DNA from: CAZSNT01 sp964607765
GTDB taxonomy: Bacteria; Verrucomicrobiota; Lentisphaeria; Oligosphaerales; JABHEG01
Length of the DNA: 57,660 nucleotides
Assembly: GCA_964607765.1 (NCBI GenBank)
Contig: CAZSNT010000048.1
Span: 1-57,660 of the forward strand
Direction of reading: 5' to 3'
Both the position numbers and the translations under genes were made by a program. Under the pieces are notes generated by a model. It made no database searches and was not told the DNA's origin. It saw nothing but the letters and a program-made list of their open reading frames with translations. Shown piece by piece: positions 43,827 through 52,345 of the stretch. The first letter of the stretch is position 1, and the number at the start of each line of letters is the position of its first letter.

Positions 43827-44250
43827 TGCTCTTGGGTGTCCTTCGCCTCGGTGAGCCCCGCAATTCGGTGGCTGACTGCCCCTTCGGTGCGCGTGGTCCG
43901 GCAGTTGGCCGGCCTTCCCGCCCGCGTCCAGTGCGCAGGTTCGACAACTGCATGAAAGCAAAGATCACGCCAATCGCCGAGCAGCAGGCGGTTTCCAGGG
44001 CTGTTCGGCCCTTTGCCGGGCTCAGGCGCGCGTCCCCCGTAGCCCGGCTCTCCTGAGCCGGGTGTGCTGCCGTGCCTCCGGGTAGAGCGGAACGACAAGG
44101 ACACCAGGCTCGGGAGAGGGGGCTGCCTCACGTAACTGACGCCTCGCGAGCAGTCCCGCGCGGCGGTTGACCGGCACGCCGCCACACGGTAAACTAGCGG
44201 CTCGCATGCACGCACGGAATTGCGGGTCGTTTCCCGGAGGGCTGTTTACC
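43827..44250. other. Divergent intergenic region carrying a palindromic element
   Basis: 424 bp between the zinc-ribbon gene and the importer gene. The central part is the palindromic element copy R2 (44034-44140). I see no gene. The importer's GGAGGG ribosome site is at 44236-44241. In-frame TTG (44167) and ATG (44206) codons upstream of the chosen start have no ribosome site. Confidence 0.6.
44034..44140. repeat. Nested palindromic element, copy R2 (right arm decayed)
   Basis: The left arm, beginning CCCCCGTAGCCCGGCTCTCC at 44034, and the spacer with CGTGCCTCCGGGTAGAGCGG are nearly identical to copy R1. The right arm (from about 44099) reads GGACACCAGGCTCGGGAGAG and then jumps to GGGGGCTGCC, having lost about nine bases and gained mismatches. 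The right outer arm TGCCTCACGTAACTGAC (44124-44140) is the exact reverse complement of the left outer arm of copy R3 (57501-57517), which defines the ends of the full element. Confidence 0.85.
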
Positions 44251-47046
44251 GTGATCGGGCGTCTGAAGGGTTCCTCCAGCTGGCCTATTGTGCTGACAGT
44301 CGCGTCGTTGGCAGTGGCCTTTGTGCTTTACCCCCGGATCAGGCAGCGGGCAGCCGGCGCCGGGGTGACCGAGATCGTCTACTGGACTCCGGGCTCAATC
44401 AGCGACGCCATGAAGGCCGCGATCGAGGAGTTTGAGCGCCGCAAATCGCAGTACCGCGTTGTCACCGGCACGGCCACGGTTCGAGATGCAGTGGGCGATC
44501 CCACGCGATTCCTGTTGGGGGTGGCCGGGGGCGTGCCACCGGACCTGATCTACTTTGACCGGTTCGCTGTGGTTGAGTGGGCGAGCCGCGGCGCCTTCAC
44601 CGATCTCACTCCCTACATCGAGGCGGACGGCCGCAGGCCGGGTGGGATTCGAGCTGATCACTACGTCGAGCCCGCCTGGCGGGAGCCGATCTACCGGGGG
44701 CGGAACTACGCTATTGCCAACAGCGTGGACACGCGGGGACTGTACTACAACAGAGACGCACTGATCCGGGCGGGCTTCGTCTACGAGAGTGCCGATGCCG
44801 AGGTAGTCGACGGCAGGGCACGCGCAGGCGCCGCCAAGCCCCCTGCGACCTGGGAAGAGCTGTGCCTGAAGAAGCTGCACGTTCAGGCGTCCGCCACGCC
44901 GGACGGGACGGTGGTGATCAGCGACTGGGTGCGCCGGCCTGCCGTCAACGAGTCCGTTCCGGACCGGGCGCTGCCCGATCTGGTTGCGGCCAATGTTGCC
45001 CCGGGCGACGTTGTCGCGCTTGTCGTGGGCTCAGAGGTGTTCCGTGCCCGTGTCGCGGCCGTGGTGTCGGGCACCAGTCTGCAGCTGGACCTCGTGCGCG
45101 AGCAACCGCCGGACCTGTCCCGCATTCCTGCCGCGTTTACTCAGGGCACGTGCGAGTTGAAGATCTTTGACCGCGACAGCTACATGGTGCGCCTGACGCG
45201 TTTCGACCCCGCTACCGGCCGGCTGAAGGCGGTGGGGTTCATTCCTCTGTTCGGCAACAGCTGGCTGTACATGTACGGCTGGCTGAACGGCGCCGAGTTC
45301 ATGCGCCGAGACGGCACGGAGTGCTCCCTCGACAGCCCGGAGATCGTCGCGGCTCTGCAGTTCATGACGGACATGTACGACGTTCTGGGGGGCGTGCAGC
45401 CCGCAAACGTGTTCCGGGCCAGCGCCACCAGCGGCGCGCTCGACCCCTTCCTCACGGGCCAGATCGCCATGCGTATCGACGGCGACTGGTTCATGGGCAC
45501 GATCAATGCCTTCAAGCCGCGACTCGATTTCGGGGTCGTTCCATCCCCCATCCCCGAGTCGCGCCGCGACGCCGGACACCAGTCAGTGGGCTGGATCGGC
45601 GGCTGGGCGTACGCGATACCGGCAACCGCAAAACACAAGGAGCCCGCGTGGGAGCTGGCCCGTTGGCTGACCTCGCTGGAAGCCAACCAGCTGATGATCG
45701 AGTTCGAGGCGTCAGTCCGGCGCGCCCAAGGTCAGGTCTTCGTGCCCAGACTGCATCCGGATCGGCGTGTCATGGAATGGGTGCAGACGCGCTTTCTGGC
45801 AAAGAACCCGTCCATCTCGGACGACATGCGTCATGCTTACCGGACGTTCGTCGAACTGCTGCCCCGCAGCAAGTACCGACCGGTGACGCCTGTGGGGCAG
45901 AAGCTGTGGAACGAACACATGCGCGCGACCGAGGCGGCAATCAACCATGCGAGGACACCCTACGAGGCGCTGAACTACGGGAAGCGTCAAGTGCAGATAG
46001 CTCTCGACCGATTCCTGAACCCGCCGACCGGACCGCCCGTGCCATGGCGCCCGTTGATCACGGCATACGTCTGTGCTGTGTTCATCTTCGTTGCCGTGTT
46101 GGTCGGGCTGCAGGAACGCAAACGCCGCCGCTACGGCGGCAAGCGACGGCAATGGCTCGAAGGCTACATGTGCGCGTCCCCGTGGCTGTTCGGGTTCGTG
46201 GTGTTCGGGGGGGGGCCGATCCTGTTCTCCCTGATCATCAGCTTCTGTCATTACGATGTGCTCAATCCCGCACGGTTCATCCGGCTCACCAACTATGTGA
46301 ACCTGCTCGGCAGTCACTTTGATCCCGTGGTCGGTCAGGCCGTTCCTAACGACCCGCTGCTCTGGAAGAGCCTGGCAAACACGGCCTTCATGGCAATCGG
46401 CGTGCCGCTCGGCATTGTCGTGGGGCTGGCACTGGCGCTGCTGCTGGATCGCAAAGTCAGAGGCATGTCCGCGTTCCGGACGCTGTTCTACATGCCGGCA
46501 ATCGTGCCCGCAGTGGCCTCGTTCATTCTCTGGCTGTGGGTGTTCGACCCGGGCCGGGGCCTGCTCAATCACGCGCTACGCGGCTGCGGGCTGACGGATC
46601 TGCCGAACTGGCTGCAGGACCCCGTGTGGGCCAAGCCGTCCCTGATTCTCATGGGACTTTGGGGTGCGGGCAGCGGCATGATCATCTGGCTGGCCGGTCT
46701 CAGCGATATCCCGGAATCGCTCTACGAAGCGGCCAGTATCGACGGGGCAAACCGCTTCCGGCGTTTCCGTCACATCACGATCCCGCTGCTCACCCCGTAC
46801 ATCTTCTTTAACTTGGTGATGGGTATGATCGGTGTGTTCCAAGTCTTCGAGGCCGCCTACATCATGACGGACGGCGGTCCTGCCGATGCGACGTTGTTCT
46901 ACGCCTACAAGCTCTTCAACGAGGCGTTTCGCTACCTGAATATGGGCACGGCGAGTGCCATGGCCTGGATCCTGTTCGTCGTGGTCCTCGCGATCACGCT
47001 GTTACAGCTTTGGCTGAGCAAGAAGTGGGTTCATTACCGGGGATAG
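44251..47046 (+). CDS. Fused ABC sugar importer subunit: solute-binding protein + MalF-type permease
   Basis: 931 residues from the GTG at 44251 (GGAGGG, 9-nt spacing). One membrane helix (about 9-27) is followed by a complete family-1-type extracellular solute-binding domain (about 40-590: EIVYWTPGSI-DAMKAAIEEFERR, DLIYFDRFAVVEWASRGAFTDLTPYI, GWIGGWAYAIPATAKHKEPAWELARWL). Within it sits an extra segment of about 100 residues (about 208-310). Then come a further helix (about 601-620) and a MalF-type permease (about 640-931) with the EAA loop EAASIDGANRFRRF (about 827). In normal importers these are separate proteins. The MalG-type permease gene follows after 5 nt. Sugar or oligosaccharide uptake is likely. 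The ATPase is not in this window. Confidence 0.88.
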   Translation: MIGRLKGSSSWPIVLTVASLAVAFVLYPRIRQRAAGAGVTEIVYWTPGSISDAMKAAIEEFERRKSQYRVVTGTATVRDAVGDPTRFLLGVAGGVPPDLIYFDRFAVVEWASRGAFTDLTPYIEADGRRPGGIRADHYVEPAWREPIYRGRNYAIANSVDTRGLYYNRDALIRAGFVYESADAEVVDGRARAGAAKPPATWEELCLKKLHVQASATPDGTVVISDWVRRPAVNESVPDRALPDLVAANVAPGDVVALVVGSEVFRARVAAVVSGTSLQLDLVREQPPDLSRIPAAFTQGTCELKIFDRDSYMVRLTRFDPATGRLKAVGFIPLFGNSWLYMYGWLNGAEFMRRDGTECSLDSPEIVAALQFMTDMYDVLGGVQPANVFRASATSGALDPFLTGQIAMRIDGDWFMGTINAFKPRLDFGVVPSPIPESRRDAGHQSVGWIGGWAYAIPATAKHKEPAWELARWLTSLEANQLMIEFEASVRRAQGQVFVPRLHPDRRVMEWVQTRFLAKNPSISDDMRHAYRTFVELLPRSKYRPVTPVGQKLWNEHMRATEAAINHARTPYEALNYGKRQVQIALDRFLNPPTGPPVPWRPLITAYVCAVFIFVAVLVGLQERKRRRYGGKRRQWLEGYMCASPWLFGFVVFGGGPILFSLIISFCHYDVLNPARFIRLTNYVNLLGSHFDPVVGQAVPNDPLLWKSLANTAFMAIGVPLGIVVGLALALLLDRKVRGMSAFRTLFYMPAIVPAVASFILWLWVFDPGRGLLNHALRGCGLTDLPNWLQDPVWAKPSLILMGLWGAGSGMIIWLAGLSDIPESLYEAASIDGANRFRRFRHITIPLLTPYIFFNLVMGMIGVFQVFEAAYIMTDGGPADATLFYAYKLFNEAFRYLNMGTASAMAWILFVVVLAITLLQLWLSKKWVHYRG

Positions 47047-47051
47047 GTCGG

Positions 47052-48809
47052 ATGGCTTACGGCCGGATCTCGAATGTCGAGAAACTGCTCACGTACGGTG
47101 TCCTTACAGCAGGCGCCCTCGTGTTCGCGTTCCCCTTCCTGTGGATGGTCGGCACAAGTGTGAAGGTCCGACGCGAGATGGCAGCCGCAGAGCTGCGCGT
47201 GACACCCCTGGCGCCGCGCGTACGCGACCGCTCGCCGTACGTCGACACTGCGGAGTTCGGCGCGCCGGCGATCCCGGACGGCGTTCCACGGGAAGTGTGG
47301 CGGCGAGCCCGCCCCAACCTGGCGGCCTTGATCCAAGCCCGATTGCGTGCCTGGCAACCTGCTTTGCCGAACACGACACCCGCCGTGCAGGACGCCGCTG
47401 TGCAGAGCGAGAGCTTCCGTGACGAGATGATGGAAGGTGTTTTCGAGACGGTGGCGCTGCGCTTGAGTGACGACGCCCGCAACGCTGCTTCCGAGCACCA
47501 GCGAGAGGCGGGCGGTGTGTCCGGTGACACGGCCTTGAGCCCCGCAGCCATTGCTGCCGGCGCTGCCGCCGTTGAGGCCGCGGCAGCCACACTCGTGGAC
47601 GCGCGTCTGTTCGAGGACGTATTCGATCAGTGTTTCCGTCGTTTCTGCCTGGGCGAGTGCCGGATCCGCAGCAGCGACTACCGCATCCATTCACTGTACT
47701 CCGGCACGGAGTGGCGGGTGGTCGACGGATCTGCTGCACTGCACCGATGCACGGAACGCGACGCGGCCTTCCAGCAGGCGACTTTCCAGCTCGACCGCAC
47801 GGCACACACAGCCGCGTTTGCCTGCACCGTCGATCCGCCCCTCGATCCGGCGCAGATCGACCGAGTCTTCGTGACCTATCGCGGTGACGCCGGTTGGGCG
47901 CGACTCGTCTTCGAAGTCGTGCGCGAGGGGCAGGTGTTCCGGACGCAGGAGATGCAGAACCTGTACGAGCGTGACTGGGTCGAGGCCGAACTGCGCTGGC
48001 CCGTGGCAAAAGACGTCACCGAGAGGCGCTCCTACCTGCACCTCCGACCGGTCGGCACGGCACCGGCCGGAGCGCCTCGTTTTGCCGTACGTGTCATCCT
48101 CGAGCGCAACACGCCGTTCCGGGCCTGGACTGACAAAATCCTGCGCAACTACCGGACCGTGTTTCGGGAAGTGCCGTTCGTGCGCTACATCATGACCAGC
48201 CTGGCACTGAGCATTCTCAGCATCGTGCTCACCGTCTTCTCCTGCACGCTGACAGGCTACGCCTTTGCACGACTGGAATGGCCCGGCCGTGATCTGTTCT
48301 TCGGCATCATGCTCGCCACCATGATGATCCCGGCGCAGGTGACCATGATCCCCGGTTTCCTGATCATCCGGCACCTGGGTTGGTACAATACGCTGCTGCC
48401 CCTGTGGGTGTTCCACGCGTTCGGGGGCGCGTTCTTCACGTTCCTGCTGCGGCAGTTCTTCAAGTCTATTCCGGCCGACCTGCAGGATGCGGCCCGCATT
48501 GACGGGTGCGGCTTCCTGCGCGTGTATTGGCACGTGATGCTGCCACTCGTCAGACCAACGATCGCAACCATCGCCATCTACACGTTCATGGGCGTGTGGA
48601 ACAACTTCATGGGGCCGCTCATCTACGTCAACGATGAACGCCTGTTCCCGCTCGCGCTCGGTCTGTTCAAGTTCTCGCTGCGCAGCGGCACGGATGTCGG
48701 GCTCATGATGGCCGGCTCGTTCCTGATGACGCTGCCGATCCTCGTGCTCTTTTTCTTCCTGCAGCGGTACTTCATTCAGGGCATCAGTCTGACCGGGATG
48801 AAGGGGTAG
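47052..48809 (+). CDS. MalG-type ABC sugar permease with large extracytoplasmic insertion
   Basis: 585 residues, about twice the normal length of 270-300. TM1 (about 13-39: LLTYGVLTAGALVFAFPFLWMVGTSVK) and the core from about 365 onward (NYRTVFREVPFVRY, LTGYAFARLEWPGRD, EAA loop DAARIDGCGFLRVYWHVMLP at about 479) are standard MalG. Between them about 320 extra residues lie on the outer face, where normal proteins have about 40. The first part of the insert is Ala/Arg-rich and helical, the second part strand-rich (RVVDGSAALHRCTERDAAFQ, VFVTYRGDAGWARLVFEV), like a carbohydrate-binding jelly roll. It pairs with the fused subunit encoded 5 nt upstream. Confidence 0.87.
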   Translation: MAYGRISNVEKLLTYGVLTAGALVFAFPFLWMVGTSVKVRREMAAAELRVTPLAPRVRDRSPYVDTAEFGAPAIPDGVPREVWRRARPNLAALIQARLRAWQPALPNTTPAVQDAAVQSESFRDEMMEGVFETVALRLSDDARNAASEHQREAGGVSGDTALSPAAIAAGAAAVEAAAATLVDARLFEDVFDQCFRRFCLGECRIRSSDYRIHSLYSGTEWRVVDGSAALHRCTERDAAFQQATFQLDRTAHTAAFACTVDPPLDPAQIDRVFVTYRGDAGWARLVFEVVREGQVFRTQEMQNLYERDWVEAELRWPVAKDVTERRSYLHLRPVGTAPAGAPRFAVRVILERNTPFRAWTDKILRNYRTVFREVPFVRYIMTSLALSILSIVLTVFSCTLTGYAFARLEWPGRDLFFGIMLATMMIPAQVTMIPGFLIIRHLGWYNTLLPLWVFHAFGGAFFTFLLRQFFKSIPADLQDAARIDGCGFLRVYWHVMLPLVRPTIATIAIYTFMGVWNNFMGPLIYVNDERLFPLALGLFKFSLRSGTDVGLMMAGSFLMTLPILVLFFFLQRYFIQGISLTGMKG

Positions 48810-48889
48810 CGAAAGGCAGCGCGTGACAGGCGCGACGTGTCGGCTATTTTGTGGGCAGTGTCGCGTGCAGACTGCGGAGGACAAGGACG

Positions 48890-49960
48890 ATGGCGCAGAT
48901 GACGACCCATGAACGGTTTCGGCGCATGTACGAGCACCGGGAAGCTGATCGCGTTCCGATGCTGGCGTCTCCGTGGGGCACCACGATCGAGCGCTGGCGC
49001 CGTGAAGGTCTGCCGACCGACGTGGGCTTCCACGACTATTTTGGGCTCGACCACGTGGTGGGTGTCGGGGGTGACGTGAGCCCGAGGTACGAAGGGCGTG
49101 TGGTCGAGGAAAGCGACGAATACATCGTGCGTCTGGACGCGTGGGGTACGGTCTCGAAGAACTGGAAACACGCCAGCTCCACCCCGGAGTGGATCAGCCG
49201 CCGCATCGTGGACCGCGATACGTGGCAGCACGCCAAGGCCCGCATGGCAATGGGCCCGGATCGGATCAACTGGAAGCACCTCGAAGCCAACTACCGGACG
49301 TGGCGCGAGAACGGCTGGTGGATTCAGGGCGGCTTGTGGTTTGGGTTCGATGTGACCCACGCACGCGTTGTCGGTACGGAGGAACTGCTGATCTGGATGG
49401 CGGACGATCCCGAGCTGGTCAGTGACATTTTCAACACCGAACTCGATTGCAGCCTGCAGCTGCTCGATGTGATCTGGGACAGAGGCTACACGTTTGACGG
49501 TATCCACTGGTGCGATGACATGGGGTACCGGAACGGTCCGTTCTTCTCGCTCGACATGTACCGCCAGCTTCTGAAACCGGCGCAGAAACGCGCGATTGAA
49601 TGGGCTCACGCCAAGGGGATTGTGGCACACCTCCATTCCTGCGGGAACATCAACCCGCTTGTTCCTGAGTTGTGCGAGATCGGGCTCGATGCGCTGAACC
49701 CGCTGGAAGTGAAGGCCGGCATGGATCCGGTGCACCTCAAGCGGACTTTTGGCGATCAACTGGTGTTTCACGGCGGCATCAATGCCATGCTTTGGGATGA
49801 CATTGACCGGATCGAGGCGGAGATTCGGCGGTTGCTGCCGATCCTGAAAGAGAACGGCGGCTATATCTTCCAGGAAGACCACTCGATCCCCGACAGCGTC
49901 AGCCTGGACAACTACCGGCGGATCGTTGAGATCGCGCGTGAGTTGGGGAGCTATGAGTAG
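48890..49960 (+). CDS. Uroporphyrinogen-decarboxylase-family protein (non-haem, MtaA/CmuA-like)
   Basis: 356 residues of the URO-D fold. The start MTTHERFRRMYEHREADRVPM matches the family opening (RERvl.al..ke.DRvP). HLHSCGNINPLVPELCEIGLDALNPLE is the conserved zinc-site/HSCG segment of methyltransferase-like members such as MtaA. FHGGINAMLWDD and GGYIFQEDHSIPDSVSLDNYR complete it. Because it sits between a sugar importer and dehydrogenase genes, a catabolic or demethylating role is more likely than haem synthesis. The ATG at 48890 is preceded by GGAGGACAAGG. 80 nt follow the importer gene. Confidence 0.83.
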   Translation: MAQMTTHERFRRMYEHREADRVPMLASPWGTTIERWRREGLPTDVGFHDYFGLDHVVGVGGDVSPRYEGRVVEESDEYIVRLDAWGTVSKNWKHASSTPEWISRRIVDRDTWQHAKARMAMGPDRINWKHLEANYRTWRENGWWIQGGLWFGFDVTHARVVGTEELLIWMADDPELVSDIFNTELDCSLQLLDVIWDRGYTFDGIHWCDDMGYRNGPFFSLDMYRQLLKPAQKRAIEWAHAKGIVAHLHSCGNINPLVPELCEIGLDALNPLEVKAGMDPVHLKRTFGDQLVFHGGINAMLWDDIDRIEAEIRRLLPILKENGGYIFQEDHSIPDSVSLDNYRRIVEIARELGSYE

Positions 49961-50023
49961 CGGGAGCTAGTCGCGGCTACTCAGCCCCGGCATTTCAGCA
50001 TCCAAACACGAGGAGACGGCTCG

Positions 50024-51022
50024 ATGCAGCAGGCAATTCTCGGCAAGACGGGACTGTCGGTCAGCAGGCTCGGTATGGGCGGACTGTTCGTCTCATCGGT
50101 CGGCGGGGAATTCGAGCAAGCCAAGGCCGCGGTCGAACGCGCGGTCGAACTCGGCGTGAACTACGTGGACACAGCGCCCAGCTACGCCAACAGCGAAGAA
50201 GTGCTGGGGCGCATACTGCCGGGAATTGAGGCGCCGCTCGTGCTGTCCACCAAGATCGGCGGCCGCCCCAAGCCTTTCGATGCCCGCAACGGCGACCACA
50301 TCCGCGCCTCTGTCGAGGAGAGCCTGCGCCTGCTCAACCGCGACCATATCGACATGCTCATGATCCATGAGCCGGACCGGCCCGGGCAATACGATTGGTG
50401 GACGGATTGGGAGACAATGGACGGCCCGGCGCTCGACGTGCTCTGCGAAATGCGGGAGAACGGCACGATCGGCTGCCTGGGGCTGGGCGGCACAACCGCC
50501 TACGAGCTGGCGCACATCATCCGCAGCGGCAAGTTCGACGTGGTCCTGACCGCGTTCAACTACAGCCTGCTCTGGCGCGAAGCGGAGATTGACGTCATCC
50601 CATCCGCAACGGCGCTCGACATGGGGATCGTTGCCGGGTCGCCGCTGCAGCAGGGAGCATTGTCCAGGCGCTTCGACGCGCAGCTTGACGATCCGGCGCT
50701 GTATTGGCTCAGCCCTCAGCGCAAAGCGCAGTTCCGCGAGCTCTATGCACTGCTGGATGAGACGGGATTGTCCATCACGGAAATGGCGATCCGTTTCGTT
50801 GTTTCAAACCCCGCCATCCACACCGTGCTGATGGGGGCACGGTCTGCGGCGGAGGTCGAGAGCAATGTCGCTGCTGTGGAGGCCGGACCGCTGCCGGCGG
50901 ACATCCTGATGCGGCTGGATGAGCTCTATCAGATGGTTCCGTATCGCCCCGCCGGGGAGCCGTTTGGCCTGGGGTGGCGGCTCGGAAATCCGGCGTCTTA
51001 CCGCGGGCCGGGGCACGGATGA
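50024..51022 (+). CDS. Aldo/keto reductase (L-fucose dehydrogenase-like group)
   Basis: 332 residues with an intact AKR tetrad: D49 (NYVDTAPSY), Y54, K77 (LSTKIGG) and H115 (LMIHEPDR). The LGMGGLFVS opening and SNPAIHTVLMGARSAAEVESNVAA ending fit the subgroup containing fucose and arabinose dehydrogenases. Unlike the reductase at 12678 it has no Fe-S tail. GAGGAGA precedes the ATG. It is probably part of the importer cluster, oxidising an imported aldose or reducing its ketone with NAD(P). Sugar identity is inferred only from the subgroup. Confidence 0.86.
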   Translation: MQQAILGKTGLSVSRLGMGGLFVSSVGGEFEQAKAAVERAVELGVNYVDTAPSYANSEEVLGRILPGIEAPLVLSTKIGGRPKPFDARNGDHIRASVEESLRLLNRDHIDMLMIHEPDRPGQYDWWTDWETMDGPALDVLCEMRENGTIGCLGLGGTTAYELAHIIRSGKFDVVLTAFNYSLLWREAEIDVIPSATALDMGIVAGSPLQQGALSRRFDAQLDDPALYWLSPQRKAQFRELYALLDETGLSITEMAIRFVVSNPAIHTVLMGARSAAEVESNVAAVEAGPLPADILMRLDELYQMVPYRPAGEPFGLGWRLGNPASYRGPGHG

Positions 51023-51118
51023 GTTCCGTGCCAGGCAGTCCGGTGTGGGGACGGACCACCATTCCGGAACGGAAGCAGCAGGTCGGTTGACGATGCCGGG
51101 GCGACGGGAGAGACACGC

Positions 51119-52153
51119 ATGAAAGCAGCAGTGACCGACGGCAGAGGCAAGGTCTGGATCCAAACCGACATCCCGGTGCCGCAGCCCGACGCGTACCAGT
51201 GCCTGGTCAAGATAGCAGCGTGTGCCGGATGCACCGGCACGGACGTCAAACACATCCACGACAAGCTGCCTTGGCAACAGACGTACCCCGGACTGCTGGG
51301 GCACGAGAGCATCGGGCAGGTGATCGAGGTGGGCGCCAGGGTCACGGCCTATGCGGAAGGTGACTGGGTCCTGCGCCCAACCCCCGTGTTCCCGGGTGAC
51401 GCGCTCGCCGGATACAGTTCCATGTGGGGCGGATTCAGCGAGTACGGCCTGGTAACCGACGCAGCCGCCTTGGTCGCCGATCACCCCGACATCACTCCGA
51501 ACAACTTCACCCGCTTCCAGCTGACCGTCCCGGAACTGCCCGGCGTGACGCCCGCTGACTGGACCATGATCATCACGCTCAAGGAAGTCGCGGGGTACGC
51601 CGCCAGTTGCGGCGTCAGGCTCAACCTGCCCACCGTCGTTCTGGGCGCCGGGTCGGTTGGCACTGCCATGATGCGGCTCGCCAAAATCCTCGGGGCCACG
51701 CCGTTGATCGCTGTTGCGCGCCGCGACGAGCAACTCGAATCTGTCAGAACTGTCACGGGCTTCGATGCGGCGGTGAACGCGACGACCACTGATGTGATCG
51801 CTGCCGTCCGAAAACTGACCGGAGGGAAAGGCGCTGAGCTCATCATCGACACGACCGGGAGCCTCGAGTTCATGGAGGCATGTGTGCCGGCCCTGTCTGA
51901 AACCGGGAAGATCGCCGGGTATGCCACCTACGCCCGCGGCGACAGCGCGGCAAACCACGTCCCGGCCGGGAAACTCACTGCCGGGCGCACGGGCGAAGAC
52001 ACAACCCACGACTACATGCTCGCGGCAGTACGCATGGGGTTGGTGAATCTGCGGGACTTCTACGACTGCACCATGCCGTTGGCCGATATCGCCGAGGGCT
52101 TCGAGCTGCTGCAGGCGAAGAAGGCGGCCAAGATAGTCTTCGTCATGGATTGA
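51119..52153 (+). CDS. Zinc-dependent medium-chain alcohol/polyol dehydrogenase
   Basis: 344 residues. The catalytic zinc site is formed by C38 (AGCTGTD) and H62-E63 (LLGHESIG). The nucleotide fold has LGAGSVGTAM (about 177) and an IIDTTGS strand. The four-Cys structural zinc lobe typical of sorbitol and threonine dehydrogenases is missing; residues about 85-130 hold a different loop instead. Likely cytosolic NAD(P)-dependent polyol or sugar oxidation, in the same cluster as the neighbouring reductase and Gfo/Idh/MocA genes. The ATG follows GGGAGAGA at suitable spacing. Confidence 0.85.
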   Translation: MKAAVTDGRGKVWIQTDIPVPQPDAYQCLVKIAACAGCTGTDVKHIHDKLPWQQTYPGLLGHESIGQVIEVGARVTAYAEGDWVLRPTPVFPGDALAGYSSMWGGFSEYGLVTDAAALVADHPDITPNNFTRFQLTVPELPGVTPADWTMIITLKEVAGYAASCGVRLNLPTVVLGAGSVGTAMMRLAKILGATPLIAVARRDEQLESVRTVTGFDAAVNATTTDVIAAVRKLTGGKGAELIIDTTGSLEFMEACVPALSETGKIAGYATYARGDSAANHVPAGKLTAGRTGEDTTHDYMLAAVRMGLVNLRDFYDCTMPLADIAEGFELLQAKKAAKIVFVMD

Positions 52154-52345
52154 TGGTGCGGGCGGGGTCTCGTGGCCCGCAGATTGGCAACGCGCATGTG
52201 GATATGGCGATTTCCGGTAGGAGTGCATGGAGTGTAGGTGTGCCCCCGACGTCAGCAGCCCGGCCGGGCGCGCTGGCAATTGTGCCAGCTCCTGTTACTT
52301 TGGGCGTCCGAGTTCTGATGTGTGTGCCACCAGACAAGGGAAAAC

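Noticed and set aside
44167..44250. Upstream TTG/ATG starts for the fused importer gene
   Set aside because: Neither has a ribosome site, while the GTG at 44251 has GGAGGG at 9 nt and puts the membrane anchor at the N-terminus.
48890..49960. Haem-biosynthetic uroporphyrinogen decarboxylase (hemE)
   Set aside because: The HSCG-type segment and the neighbourhood of sugar genes fit methyltransferase-like members of the fold better than HemE.
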